NCBI RefSeq assembly: GCF_000828615.1
Contig: NZ_AP012273.1
Location: forward strand, 2,957,001-3,021,000
Origin: Thiolapillus brandeum
Lineage (GTDB): Bacteria > Pseudomonadota > Gammaproteobacteria > Chromatiales > Chromatiaceae
Direction of reading: 5' to 3'
DNA: 64,000 nt
Below are positions 30,750-39,387 of the stretch, in pieces. Numbering within the stretch: the first letter of the stretch is position 1; every line of letters begins with the position of its first letter. Made by a program: the position numbers and the translations under genes. The notes beneath the pieces are model-generated. The model ran no database searches. It was given only the letters and a program-made list of their open reading frames with translations, and was not told where the DNA came from.

Positions 30750-31709
30750 TCAGGCGGAATCCGTCAGTCCGTGCATCTGCTGCAAGCCGGCCTCCAACAG
30801 TTCCCGCACACGCTCCGGTTTGGTGTGATAGCCGGAGCGCCTGGTGGTGTGCTGGCGTATCACCAGCACCTCTACGCCATCCTGATTGCGCAACTCCACG
30901 ACCATGCCCTCCGGGGGATCAAAGGCTCTCGCCAACGCCCGTATGCCATTGCCTGGCCGCGCCACCAACACCACATAGAAATAGGGATAGGACTTTCCCT
31001 GCACCGCGTTGATGACCACCTGACCGTACAGCCCCAGAAAACCCTCCGGCCCATGGGCAGGCTCGATCTTTATCTTGATATCATCCGGCAACTTGCTGTC
31101 CTTGCCCTTGAGCAACATGAGTACCTCCACCTTGTCACCCCGGCTTTCAGGGTCCACTTCCCGCAGGACCCGGGACAGAACATCACTCTTGATCATCAGG
31201 CCGGGCAGACGAAGTACGCGCCGGGTTCCGGTGAACCAGTGAGGCAGAAACAGGATTGCCATATCCACAGGAATGGCGTCCAGCAACCGATACTGGCGGG
31301 ACTCAGTGAATCCCACATGCATCAGCATCAACAGGAAAACCAACAGAACGAAGGTGAATATGCCCCAGCCATTGGTGATATCAATAAAACTACGATCCCA
31401 GCGCCGTACTTTCCTGTCGAAATCCTTCAGTTCAGCAAGGCGGCTGCGTTCCACCTTCTGCCACTGGCTGGAGGGGCTGAAACCGGCAAATTCCACCCGG
31501 TTGTCATAGCCCTTGACCAGCAACAGGGCATTCCCGGCAATGAGGGGAAATACACCGGCAAACACCTCGCCGGAGTACCACTGCAGCAGCAACCCCAACA
31601 GGATCAGGCCGAAAGCCATGAGCATACGCCGGGAATAGTTCATACCGGGCAAAACCCAGAACACTACCGCGTCCCGGACATTGCTGACGCTGGAGGCTTC
31701 GTGTTTCAT
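30750..31709 (-). CDS. Four-helix membrane protein of the radical SAM operon
   Basis: A 319-residue protein. Two hydrophobic pairs (about residues 27-70 and 112-155) form four predicted membrane helices, followed by a cytoplasmic C-terminal domain (about 170-319) with VEVLMLLKGKDSKLPDDIKI and ending VRELLEAGLQQMHGLTD. I do not recognise the family. Its start overlaps the radical SAM stop by four bases, so the genes are translationally coupled and very likely work together, for example in holding, exporting or using the modified product. Confidence 0.72.
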   Translation of the reverse strand: MKHEASSVSNVRDAVVFWVLPGMNYSRRMLMAFGLILLGLLLQWYSGEVFAGVFPLIAGNALLLVKGYDNRVEFAGFSPSSQWQKVERSRLAELKDFDRKVRRWDRSFIDITNGWGIFTFVLLVFLLMLMHVGFTESRQYRLLDAIPVDMAILFLPHWFTGTRRVLRLPGLMIKSDVLSRVLREVDPESRGDKVEVLMLLKGKDSKLPDDIKIKIEPAHGPEGFLGLYGQVVINAVQGKSYPYFYVVLVARPGNGIRALARAFDPPEGMVVELRNQDGVEVLVIRQHTTRRSGYHTKPERVRELLEAGLQQMHGLTDSA

Positions 31710-33109
31710 TGCTCAGCCTCCGGTTCCGGTCTGACGTAACCCAGAGCTTGCGCGGGAGCAAACCCGTTGTGCGCTTCCAGCTCATCGAATCCGAGTTCCC
31801 GCCAGTACAGGGGGCAGGCGCCGTTGCAGATATCGAACTGGCTGCAGTCCCGGCACTGGGGATGGGCCAGCGCCTTGTCCCGGTACCCCCTGGCCTTATC
31901 CCCATTCCATACATCCACCAGATTGTTCTCCAGCAGGCTGCCCACTTCATCATCATAGGATGCGCAGGGAATCACCGAGCCATTGGGAGCCACGGATATC
32001 AACCCGTCACAGGCGCTGCAACCATGATTTCCAAGGCCCGCCGGAATCGGATTGAACAGGCACATGGGGGTCGGGGAATACCAGAGAAATTCCACGCCAT
32101 GCTCCTTGCTCCGGGCCTGGATCTTTTCCAGCCAGGCGCCGATTTCCGAATAGCGCACGATAAGATCCGGGTGTACTACGGCGCTGCCCGTGGGCACCAG
32201 CAGGTTCATGCTGAAGCGCTCATTGTCCAGAACCTGGCGCACGAAGCGCGGCATGTCCGGCATCTCGTGGACATTCATGCGATTGATGGTGGTGTTGGTA
32301 TGCACACGGATACCCACGGTTTTCAGATGCCCCACCGCTGCTACGGTCCTGTCGAAGGACGACTGGCCCTGGGTGACCAGGTTGTGAATCTCCGCGCTGG
32401 TGCCTTCCAGGCTGACCTGAGCAGAATCCAGACCGGCATCCTTGAGCCGCTGGGCCAGCAAGGCATCGATGCGTGTACCGTTGGTAATGAGGTTGACGCG
32501 CATGCCCAACTCTTTGGCGTAAGCAATCAGATCCGGCAACTGCTTGTGCAGGGTGGGCTCACCCCCGGTAAAGCTCACGGAAGGCACCCGGCCCTCGTGC
32601 CAAAGCTTGTGCAGCACGGTCTCGATCTCTCTGACCGTCATCACCTTCTCATCATTTACCGGCTGGGTGGTGCAGTTGCATCCCGCATAACAGAACACAC
32701 AACGCAGGTTGCACTTGTAGGTGATGGCCACCTCGGAAAGAATGGGCAGCTCGGAAAAATGCCGGTCGAAGACCTCCACTTCCACGCCGGGATGACCCGA
32801 GTCGGCGCTGATGCTGCCCTCCAGAAACCCCCGCACCCCATGCAGAAACAAAGCCACCTGCTCCAGTTTACTGCCATCGCCGCCCAGCCCCCGGATGACA
32901 CCGGCGATCCTGCCGCCATCGAGAAGGAACTTGAGGATCTGAGCGCCCTGGGGGTTGAGTTTCTGCGCCTGATTGGGACGCTTGATGAGAATGTTGTCCT
33001 CGGTGCGCACATAGATATAGGGACCGACATTGGCAATGAACTCATCCACCCAGGAAAGATCAGGACCCTCAGCAGGCACCCTGCGGCGGGACAGCAGTTT
33101 GCTCAGCAT
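31706..33109 (-). CDS. Radical SAM/SPASM peptide-modifying enzyme with PqqD-like N-terminus
   Basis: The 467-residue protein (start set at 33109) begins with a PqqD-like region, NILIKRPNQAQKLNPQG then ILKFLLDGGRI (about 39-70), of the type that recognises leader peptides. The radical SAM core has CNLRCVFC (Cys 133, 137, 140) for the 4Fe-4S cluster and TGGEPTLH (about 181-188). The C-terminus is a SPASM domain with Cys 350, 364, 367, 382, 419, 422, 428 and 432, able to hold auxiliary clusters. This is the architecture of RiPP maturases that build thioether or C-C bonds. The gene follows the CHSA-tail protein by 115 bp and overlaps the next gene, so the tail is the obvious candidate substrate. 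Confidence 0.85.
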   Translation of the reverse strand: MLSKLLSRRRVPAEGPDLSWVDEFIANVGPYIYVRTEDNILIKRPNQAQKLNPQGAQILKFLLDGGRIAGVIRGLGGDGSKLEQVALFLHGVRGFLEGSISADSGHPGVEVEVFDRHFSELPILSEVAITYKCNLRCVFCYAGCNCTTQPVNDEKVMTVREIETVLHKLWHEGRVPSVSFTGGEPTLHKQLPDLIAYAKELGMRVNLITNGTRIDALLAQRLKDAGLDSAQVSLEGTSAEIHNLVTQGQSSFDRTVAAVGHLKTVGIRVHTNTTINRMNVHEMPDMPRFVRQVLDNERFSMNLLVPTGSAVVHPDLIVRYSEIGAWLEKIQARSKEHGVEFLWYSPTPMCLFNPIPAGLGNHGCSACDGLISVAPNGSVIPCASYDDEVGSLLENNLVDVWNGDKARGYRDKALAHPQCRDCSQFDICNGACPLYWRELGFDELEAHNGFAPAQALGYVRPEPEAEQ

Positions 33110-33224
33110 GACAAAACCTCCCCCGCAGGCCAGGCCACAGCCCGGCACAATGGCCGTTCAATACCGCCCTGGCGCCCCCTTGTCACGGAAATCCATTGCT
33201 TCCATCTCATGTTGCCCCCTTTCA

Positions 33225-34826
33225 TCAATGCGACCCTCCACTCACGCAAGCCGAATGGCAGGCACTGTGACAGGCGGAATGGCAGGCTGAGTGACAAGCC
33301 GAATGACAGGCCGAGTGACAGGCGTCATGACAGACGTTCAGTTCCAGGGCGATGTCCGTATCCAGAGGGCCATGGATGATATGATCCACAGTAACCGGCA
33401 TATCCGTGGCTAGGCGGGCCGGATCATTGTCATAGTTCCAGTGCCGCTGGTAATAAGGATGCTGGTTGTGATACCAGAAATACCAGTTTATGGCATCCGA
33501 TTGCTCTTTGATGGCCGCCCCATCACCCGCCTGGTGGATAAAGTCGTTAACCTTCTTGCGGTAGTAATCCTGAGTGGCTTCGACATCCGCATCCCAGGCT
33601 TTGAGCTGCACCTTCTTGACTGCCGTGTTCATCAAATCCTCCAGCTCTGCCTGGGAAAGCTCGCCATCATCCCGCAGGGCCTCCCAGAACATGCGCTCGT
33701 ATTCATCCAGCTCATGAAGATTGGGGGGATTGAGCACCTTCACCTTCAGAGGTGATTCGGACTCGATCTCCACGAAACCTTCCAGCACCATGGAATTGAG
33801 CATGGAAGAAACAATGACCTTGAAAGGAATCTCCAGGTAGAAAGCCGCCTCCAGTGAGGTCAGATCCTTGCACACCTTGCCGGGCTTGCGGAACTCGGAA
33901 AGAATCAGCTTGGGCGGTGTCCAGTCCAGATTCTCCCAGCGAATCTCGTCCAGTCCTTCCCTGGCCTTGAGCATGGAACGCTGCTTGCCTTTGACCACAC
34001 CAAAAAACGCCCCCACCACGGCCAGCCCCAGGACCAGCAGCAGGGAATTCGGACTCGAAGCAGAAGCCCGCCTTTGCGTGGGCAGGGTTGAAACCGCCTG
34101 GGCAGGCAACGCATTGAGCTGGAACCAGTCGGCAGGCATGTAGAACTGCACTTGCATATGGAAGCGGTTGCCGGGATTGTTCTTGTGGAAAACCAGCAGC
34201 AGGCGGTTGTTGGGACCACGCTGGTAATCGATGAGATATTTCTCGTTCACCCAGGGCTCGGTGAGAATCAGCCGTTCCGTATCCACCACGCTGCGTGGAT
34301 TGACGGATTCATCCGGTAACCGGTAAGGCGTGAGTATCTTAAGCGTGTAATGATCCTGACGAGAGGCTTCATCCCACTGCACCGGCGCCCAGTTGAAGAA
34401 CACCAGTTCCCGGCCATCTTCCGCCGTGGTCGGCCCCAGATAACCCGCAGCATGAAAGTCTGTCCTGAAGGGCAGGTTGAAGGTAACACTCTGTCCGGCA
34501 GGCACACCCTGGCCATCGGCCAGCAGGACATCCCACTTGCCTCCCGAGAGCTTGCGCAGATCGAGCCGATACTGGTTGCCGCGGCTGTCCACGGCGCCGG
34601 CCTGATCCACGGCCATGGCCACCTTCAGACGGTCGTTGCCCTGGAAATAGAAACCATGCATCTGTCCGGAAGCAACCTTCCACTGAACCTGATATAAAAC
34701 CACCGCGCTGCCATCTGCCTTGAGATCCACGATGGTTTCGACGAAATGAATATTCCCCTTGCCGGCCTGAACCCCCATAGGGAGCAGCAAAAGAAACAGC
34801 AGAAGCAGTCGCCATACAGAAAGCAT
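33225..34826 (-). CDS. DUF2207-like membrane protein ending in a (CHSA)n cysteine-rich tail
   Basis: The protein has 533 residues; start set at 34826 (MLSVWRLLLLFLLLLPMG). Residues 1-21 are a signal peptide. Residues 22-255 form a beta-rich ectodomain of the DUF2207 kind (WKVASGQMHGFYFQG; LVFFNWAPVQWDE). A membrane helix lies at about 259-279, then a cytoplasmic helical region to about 495. The last 35 residues contain eight cysteines spaced every four residues: CHDA once, CHSA six times, then CVSGGSH. With N-terminus outside and C-terminus inside, the tail would be cytoplasmic, where the radical SAM enzyme encoded next could modify it. Some DUF2207-type proteins have Cys/Gly-rich low-complexity tails, as I recall. 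Confidence 0.8.
   Translation of the reverse strand: MLSVWRLLLLFLLLLPMGVQAGKGNIHFVETIVDLKADGSAVVLYQVQWKVASGQMHGFYFQGNDRLKVAMAVDQAGAVDSRGNQYRLDLRKLSGGKWDVLLADGQGVPAGQSVTFNLPFRTDFHAAGYLGPTTAEDGRELVFFNWAPVQWDEASRQDHYTLKILTPYRLPDESVNPRSVVDTERLILTEPWVNEKYLIDYQRGPNNRLLLVFHKNNPGNRFHMQVQFYMPADWFQLNALPAQAVSTLPTQRRASASSPNSLLLVLGLAVVGAFFGVVKGKQRSMLKAREGLDEIRWENLDWTPPKLILSEFRKPGKVCKDLTSLEAAFYLEIPFKVIVSSMLNSMVLEGFVEIESESPLKVKVLNPPNLHELDEYERMFWEALRDDGELSQAELEDLMNTAVKKVQLKAWDADVEATQDYYRKKVNDFIHQAGDGAAIKEQSDAINWYFWYHNQHPYYQRHWNYDNDPARLATDMPVTVDHIIHGPLDTDIALELNVCHDACHSACHSACHSACHSACHSACHSACVSGGSH
33237..33332 (-). repeat. Twelve-base tandem repeat encoding CHSA units
   Basis: Eight consecutive 12-base units encode Cys-x-x-x steps: CHDA, six CHSA, CVSG. 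Codons vary between units, so the amino-acid repeat has been kept despite synonymous drift rather than being a fresh DNA slippage product. Confidence 0.85.
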
Positions 34827-35044
34827 GAAATCAGTCCGGTCACAGGATATGACCTGATTCTGGACTGAAGCCCAACATATTTCCAGTACTCTCAACAGGG
34901 AAACTACCGGGAGGACCATCAAGGACTTGTATTTTGTTCACGAAAAATACATCCTTGGCAGGATTAATGCATAGGAGTATTTCGCGCTGACAGGGAAACG
35001 ATGATGATATTGCATTCCATAGCGGCAACGCTAAAAAATCCGTA

Positions 35045-37102
35045 ATGCTCACAGTTGGCCGCTTCCTGCTCTGTCTGATGCTGCTCATGCCGGCCGCCAC
35101 ACCTGGCCTGGCGGGAGGCCAACCGAGTGAAAATCCCGACAAGCTGGAATTGGCCCAGCGCTACCTGGACCAGGGCCAGGCCCTCAAGGCGCTGGAAATT
35201 TCTGACAATGTTCTGAAAACCCCCGGTTTGACCGTGGCGCAACAGGCCCGCGCCATGGCGTACTACCTGCAGGCCATGAAGGAACTCGACCGCAGGAATC
35301 TTGAACCCTCGCGCAAGCAGCAGGCCCTGGTACTGGCAGACACCGCAGCGGATCAGACGCAGCGAATGAAGATCTGGTGGAACCTCGGCGTAGTGACCTA
35401 CAACCAGGGGGAGCTGGCGGAAGCACAGCATTATTTTGAGAGAGCCCTGGAAAACCGTCCTCCAGAAGATTTTCAAAGCCAGTACAAGCTACTCATGAGT
35501 ATCGGCGCCACCCAGATACAGCTGGGCGATTATGCCGATGCCACGGAAAGCATGCTCAAGGCCGAAAAGATCCACGAAAGCGCGGGCCTGCCCCCTGACA
35601 ATGCCCTCTACCAGAACCTGTCCGGCCTGTTCTATTACCTGAAAGACTGGGACAAGACCATTGAATACGGGCAAAAAGCCCTGGCGATCACGGACAAGGA
35701 CAGCGTGGAATACACCTGGATACTCTCCGACCTGGGCCTGGATTACCGACACAAGAACGATTACAAGAATGCGTATCGCTACCTGAAGGCAACCCTGGAC
35801 AGGGCGCCGGATGATGCCCACAACTGGTTGAACCTGGGTTACGTGCTGCTGGAGGAGGCACGCTACGCCGAAGCCCTGGACACCTTGAACAAGGCCCTGG
35901 AACTTTACAAAAAGCAGGGGACACCCAAAGACCTGGGAGTGGTGCAGCAATACCTGGGCCGTGCATGGAGCGGCTTGGGAGACAGCAGGAAAGCCATGGA
36001 CCACTTCCACCAAGCCTTGGCGAAATACGATCAACAGGACAACCCGCCGGAACGCCTGCGCCTGTACGAGCACCTGGCTGTCGAGCTGGAAAAAAACGGC
36101 CGTTACGCCGAAGCCCTGGCCATCATGAAGAAACACCAGGCCTTGCATGACGAGTTGTTCAACGCCGACACCCAGGCGCGCATTGCAAGGATCAGGAGCG
36201 TTGCCGAACTGGAGAAGAAAAAAAGAACCCTCACAGCCCTGGAGCAGGAACGCAAGCTGGACCGGCAAACCATAGAACGCCTGGAACTCCAGGCCACCCA
36301 TGAACGCACCGTGCGTAGTTTTCTGCTGGGGGGGCTGCTGCTCACCGGTTTCACCTTGGTGCTGTTGATCGGCGTGGCGCGACTGCGCAAGCGCCTGCAC
36401 CAGGAACTCGCCCGGCAGCACCAGGACATCGCGACCCTGAACCGGAAGCTGCAGGAAACCAGCGTCCGGGATCCCCTCACCGGCCTCTACAACCGTCGTT
36501 ACCTGACCGAGTACATCGATACCTTCGCGGCAAACCAGCGGAATCTGCCAGAGGACGAAAAAAATCCGCAGGCCCTGGTCATTCTTGCCGACCTGGATCG
36601 ATTCAAGGACATCAACGATACCTGGGGACATTCCGCTGGCGACCTGGCGCTGAAAGAATTCGCCCGGGTTTTCAGCACCTGCGCCAGAAAGGACGACATA
36701 CCGGTGCGATGGGGAGGCGAGGAGTTCCTGCTCTTCTGCAAGGACATGGACAACCATCAGGGTGCGGCCCTGTGCACGCGCATCCAGCAAAAACTTCACG
36801 CCCTTGCAATCGCAGTCGGAGACAGGGATTTGCATATCACCTGTTCCTTTGGCATTGCCCCCTTCCCCATCCATCCGGCACTGCCACTACGCTGGAGCTG
36901 GACCATCATGCTGGCGGATGCGGCACTGTATGCCGCCAAAGCCGCCGGCCGGGATCGCTGGGTGGCTTATGCGCTCCGGGACATTCCCTCCTGGCTGGAC
37001 GAGGACAGGCTGGATATTCCCCGGCTCCTCTCCAGTGGGCATATCGAAGTAACGGAAAGCGATACCCGCAGCGGGGATGAACAACAGAACCTGATACAGT
37101 AA
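35045..37102 (+). CDS. TPR-domain membrane diguanylate cyclase (GGDEF)
   Basis: A 685-residue protein that would make cyclic di-GMP. A signal peptide (residues 1-24) is followed by about nine tetratricopeptide-like repeats in the periplasm (about 35-370; for example ARYAEALDTLNKALELYKKQG). A coiled coil (about 375-415), one membrane helix (SFLLGGLLLTGFTLVLLIGVARL, about 422-443) and a cytoplasmic GGDEF domain with DPLTGLYNRRYL and the active-site GGEEF (about 557-561) follow. GGEEF is an active variant. No RxxD inhibitory site five residues before it is evident. Confidence 0.9.
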   Translation: MLTVGRFLLCLMLLMPAATPGLAGGQPSENPDKLELAQRYLDQGQALKALEISDNVLKTPGLTVAQQARAMAYYLQAMKELDRRNLEPSRKQQALVLADTAADQTQRMKIWWNLGVVTYNQGELAEAQHYFERALENRPPEDFQSQYKLLMSIGATQIQLGDYADATESMLKAEKIHESAGLPPDNALYQNLSGLFYYLKDWDKTIEYGQKALAITDKDSVEYTWILSDLGLDYRHKNDYKNAYRYLKATLDRAPDDAHNWLNLGYVLLEEARYAEALDTLNKALELYKKQGTPKDLGVVQQYLGRAWSGLGDSRKAMDHFHQALAKYDQQDNPPERLRLYEHLAVELEKNGRYAEALAIMKKHQALHDELFNADTQARIARIRSVAELEKKKRTLTALEQERKLDRQTIERLELQATHERTVRSFLLGGLLLTGFTLVLLIGVARLRKRLHQELARQHQDIATLNRKLQETSVRDPLTGLYNRRYLTEYIDTFAANQRNLPEDEKNPQALVILADLDRFKDINDTWGHSAGDLALKEFARVFSTCARKDDIPVRWGGEEFLLFCKDMDNHQGAALCTRIQQKLHALAIAVGDRDLHITCSFGIAPFPIHPALPLRWSWTIMLADAALYAAKAAGRDRWVAYALRDIPSWLDEDRLDIPRLLSSGHIEVTESDTRSGDEQQNLIQ

Positions 37103-37120
37103 GTTGGGTTGCGCTGTCGC

Positions 37121-37150
37121 CCACCCGGCCTGCAAACGCAAGCCGGGTGG
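37121..37150. terminator. Possible bidirectional terminator hairpin
   Basis: ccacccggc and gccgggtgg form a 9-bp stem with a 12-base loop between the stop of the GGDEF gene and the stop of the SLH-repeat gene. There is no T tract directly after it, so it may be a weak or Rho-assisted terminator. Confidence 0.4.
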
Positions 37151-37167
37151 CAACGCCTTTTCACGGA

Positions 37168-39150
37168 TTATTCCTGCATGGCCGGTGTTTCGATTTTATG
37201 TACCGCCGGATCAAACTCCTCGATCTTGTCCAGCAGGGCGGCGGCCCTGACCATTTGGCTCTTCACCGCTTCCCGGGTGCTGCCCTGCATCCGGGCATAG
37301 CGGCTCAGGGCCGTGTACCGGGCCAGCTCGGGATGCGCCTCGATGGCCTTGCGGTGATCCGCCATGGAAGGAATCCGGGCTTCCCGGGTTTTCTTCTGCA
37401 CCACGGTAACGTCCTCGAAGCCAATACGCAGGCCATAGACGATATAGTCGAATGCCACACTGGAAGAACAGTTATCCGAACCTTTCACCACCAACTCGCT
37501 GGTGGATTTTTTCTCCAGATATAACAGGCAGGGCTCACCTATGGGCGTCAAGTGCGCAGTAAGCCCGATATCCGGATTGGTCACCCACTTGAAGGTCTCG
37601 CCCAGAGCAATATGCGCCTCGCCATTGACCAGTTTGGCGCTGCCGCGGGTGTAGGTGGCTACCTCATCACCTTCAGGAGCCGTATAGGCAATGACCTCAT
37701 CCGGGTTTTCCGGGTGATTCTGAACGAAGTTTACCGTGCCCGTGCCATAGATCTTGTAGGTGGAATAACCCACCCGGGCCCGGATGCCGCTGTCCAAATC
37801 TCCGAAATACCCACCCCCGGTGTTGCCATAAGCCGAAATGCCATAATCACCATTGCCCACAAAGGCGTAGCCACTGCTATCCAAATCCTTGAAATAGCCA
37901 CCCGTACCATTGCCGTAAGCCATAATGCCGTCCTCCCCAGAACCAACATACGCGTAGCCGCTGTTGTTCAAATCCTTAAAATAGCCACCCCAATAGTTAC
38001 CTTCGGCATGAATGCCTTCATGGCCATAGCCAACATATGCATAACCGGTGCCGTCAGCATCCTTGAAATAGCCGCCCGTGGTGTTGCCGTAAGCCACAAT
38101 ACCATTGTCCCCAGAACCTACATACGCGTAGCCGCTGTCGTTGGCATCCCTGAAAAAGCCCCCCCAACTATTACCTAAGGCATGAACACCTTCATTAATA
38201 TAGCCAACATAGGCATAGCCGCTGCTGTTCGAGTCCTCGAAATAGCCACCGGCATTTTTTCCAATGCCCTCCACGCCATAGCTAGTACCACCCGTACTCG
38301 TATTGGTGCCCTTGAGAATCCCCCCGGATGCCACACCGCTCAGAGCCAGGGGGACAGCCACGTTCAAGGTCGCATCGCCACTGGCCGCGCCGCCGTTTAG
38401 GCCGGTGCCTGCAATCACAGCGGTGATATCGCCCCCGGCATTGTCATCAGTCTCGCAGGTCACAGTGCCATCTGCGGCAATGGCCCGGATGCTGCTGCCC
38501 ACCGCGCAACTGCTGCTCACCCGGCGTTGCAAGTAGCTGGTATCGGCACTGAGAGTCACGTCGCCCGACGCACCGCCGCCCGACAGGCCCGTGCCGGCGT
38601 TCACGGCAGTGATGTCGCCACCACTGCCCGCATCATCCGCCGCGCAGGCCCAGGCGCTGCCGTTCCACTTGGCCACCTGGCCGCTGGCGCAGCTCAAAGA
38701 GGCCAGGGTGTCGTTGTCGCCGTCCAGCAGGTCGGCGGGAATCCCCACGAAGTTATCCCAGTCCAGGTAATAGCTGCTGTCCTGGCCATCCAGAAGATCC
38801 GCATCCAGACCGGAACCGGCACCATCGAGCTGGTTATACAGGGTTTCCTCCAGGCCTCTTACGAAGAACACTGCCATCTGGGCCCGGGTGACATTGTCCT
38901 CGGGGCAGTAGTTGTTGGCATCACAACCAGAGGTGATGCCCAGGTTGGCAAATTCCTCGATATAACCGCAGGCCCAGTGGGTCGCCGGCACGTCGTCGAA
39001 CAGGGTGCCGGTACAGACATAGGCTGCCGCTTCGACAAAGGCCGCGTAGTCCGGTGATGGGGGTTCATTGGCCCAAACTGACCCATTGCTTATGGCCGTG
39101 ACCATGAGCAGAGGCAGAAGACGTTTCTTGAAATGATTTCTTGTTTGCAT
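37168..39150 (-). CDS. Secreted SLH-domain repeat protein, paralogue 1
   Basis: A 660-residue secreted protein. A signal peptide (about 1-27) is followed by an SLH-like domain (about 45-100; [35 protein letters not shown]). A linker ([20 protein letters not shown]) and two GGDITAV-type repeats come next. Eight units of about 20 residues of the type [20 protein letters not shown] lie at about 280-470. The C-terminal region has [19 protein letters not shown] and an Ala/Arg-rich helical end. The architecture resembles S-layer or appendage proteins with collar and beta-helix repeats. Its C-terminal 180 residues are nearly identical to those of the paralogue at 39388. Confidence 0.75.
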   Translation of the reverse strand: MQTRNHFKKRLLPLLMVTAISNGSVWANEPPSPDYAAFVEAAAYVCTGTLFDDVPATHWACGYIEEFANLGITSGCDANNYCPEDNVTRAQMAVFFVRGLEETLYNQLDGAGSGLDADLLDGQDSSYYLDWDNFVGIPADLLDGDNDTLASLSCASGQVAKWNGSAWACAADDAGSGGDITAVNAGTGLSGGGASGDVTLSADTSYLQRRVSSSCAVGSSIRAIAADGTVTCETDDNAGGDITAVIAGTGLNGGAASGDATLNVAVPLALSGVASGGILKGTNTSTGGTSYGVEGIGKNAGGYFEDSNSSGYAYVGYINEGVHALGNSWGGFFRDANDSGYAYVGSGDNGIVAYGNTTGGYFKDADGTGYAYVGYGHEGIHAEGNYWGGYFKDLNNSGYAYVGSGEDGIMAYGNGTGGYFKDLDSSGYAFVGNGDYGISAYGNTGGGYFGDLDSGIRARVGYSTYKIYGTGTVNFVQNHPENPDEVIAYTAPEGDEVATYTRGSAKLVNGEAHIALGETFKWVTNPDIGLTAHLTPIGEPCLLYLEKKSTSELVVKGSDNCSSSVAFDYIVYGLRIGFEDVTVVQKKTREARIPSMADHRKAIEAHPELARYTALSRYARMQGSTREAVKSQMVRAAALLDKIEEFDPAVHKIETPAMQE

Positions 39151-39342
39151 TGCGGATACCTCTTGAACACAGATAAACCATTCGGCTCCGGAAAATCGTT
39201 TTCCGAATATTTTCTATCCTGCCTCCTATTATGATTGCGAAATGCCAATTCAGAGATAACAAAGGGTCTTTTGTTTGATCTGAGGCAAGAAAGGAAAGAG
39301 GGAGGCATAGTCAGCCCGGCAGACAGGCTGACGTGATTGATG

Positions 39343-39368
39343 ACCCGACCTGCAAATGCAGGCCGGGT
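39343..39368. terminator. Possible terminator hairpin between the two SLH-repeat genes
   Basis: Nested inverted repeats cctgca / tgcagg, extended by acccg / cgggt, lie just after the stop of the paralogue at 39388. The sequence gccgggtggcaacgcctttt is shared with the end of the first paralogue at about 37142, so the duplication included the 3' end. Confidence 0.4.
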
Positions 39369-39387
39369 GGCAACGCCTTTTCGCGGA

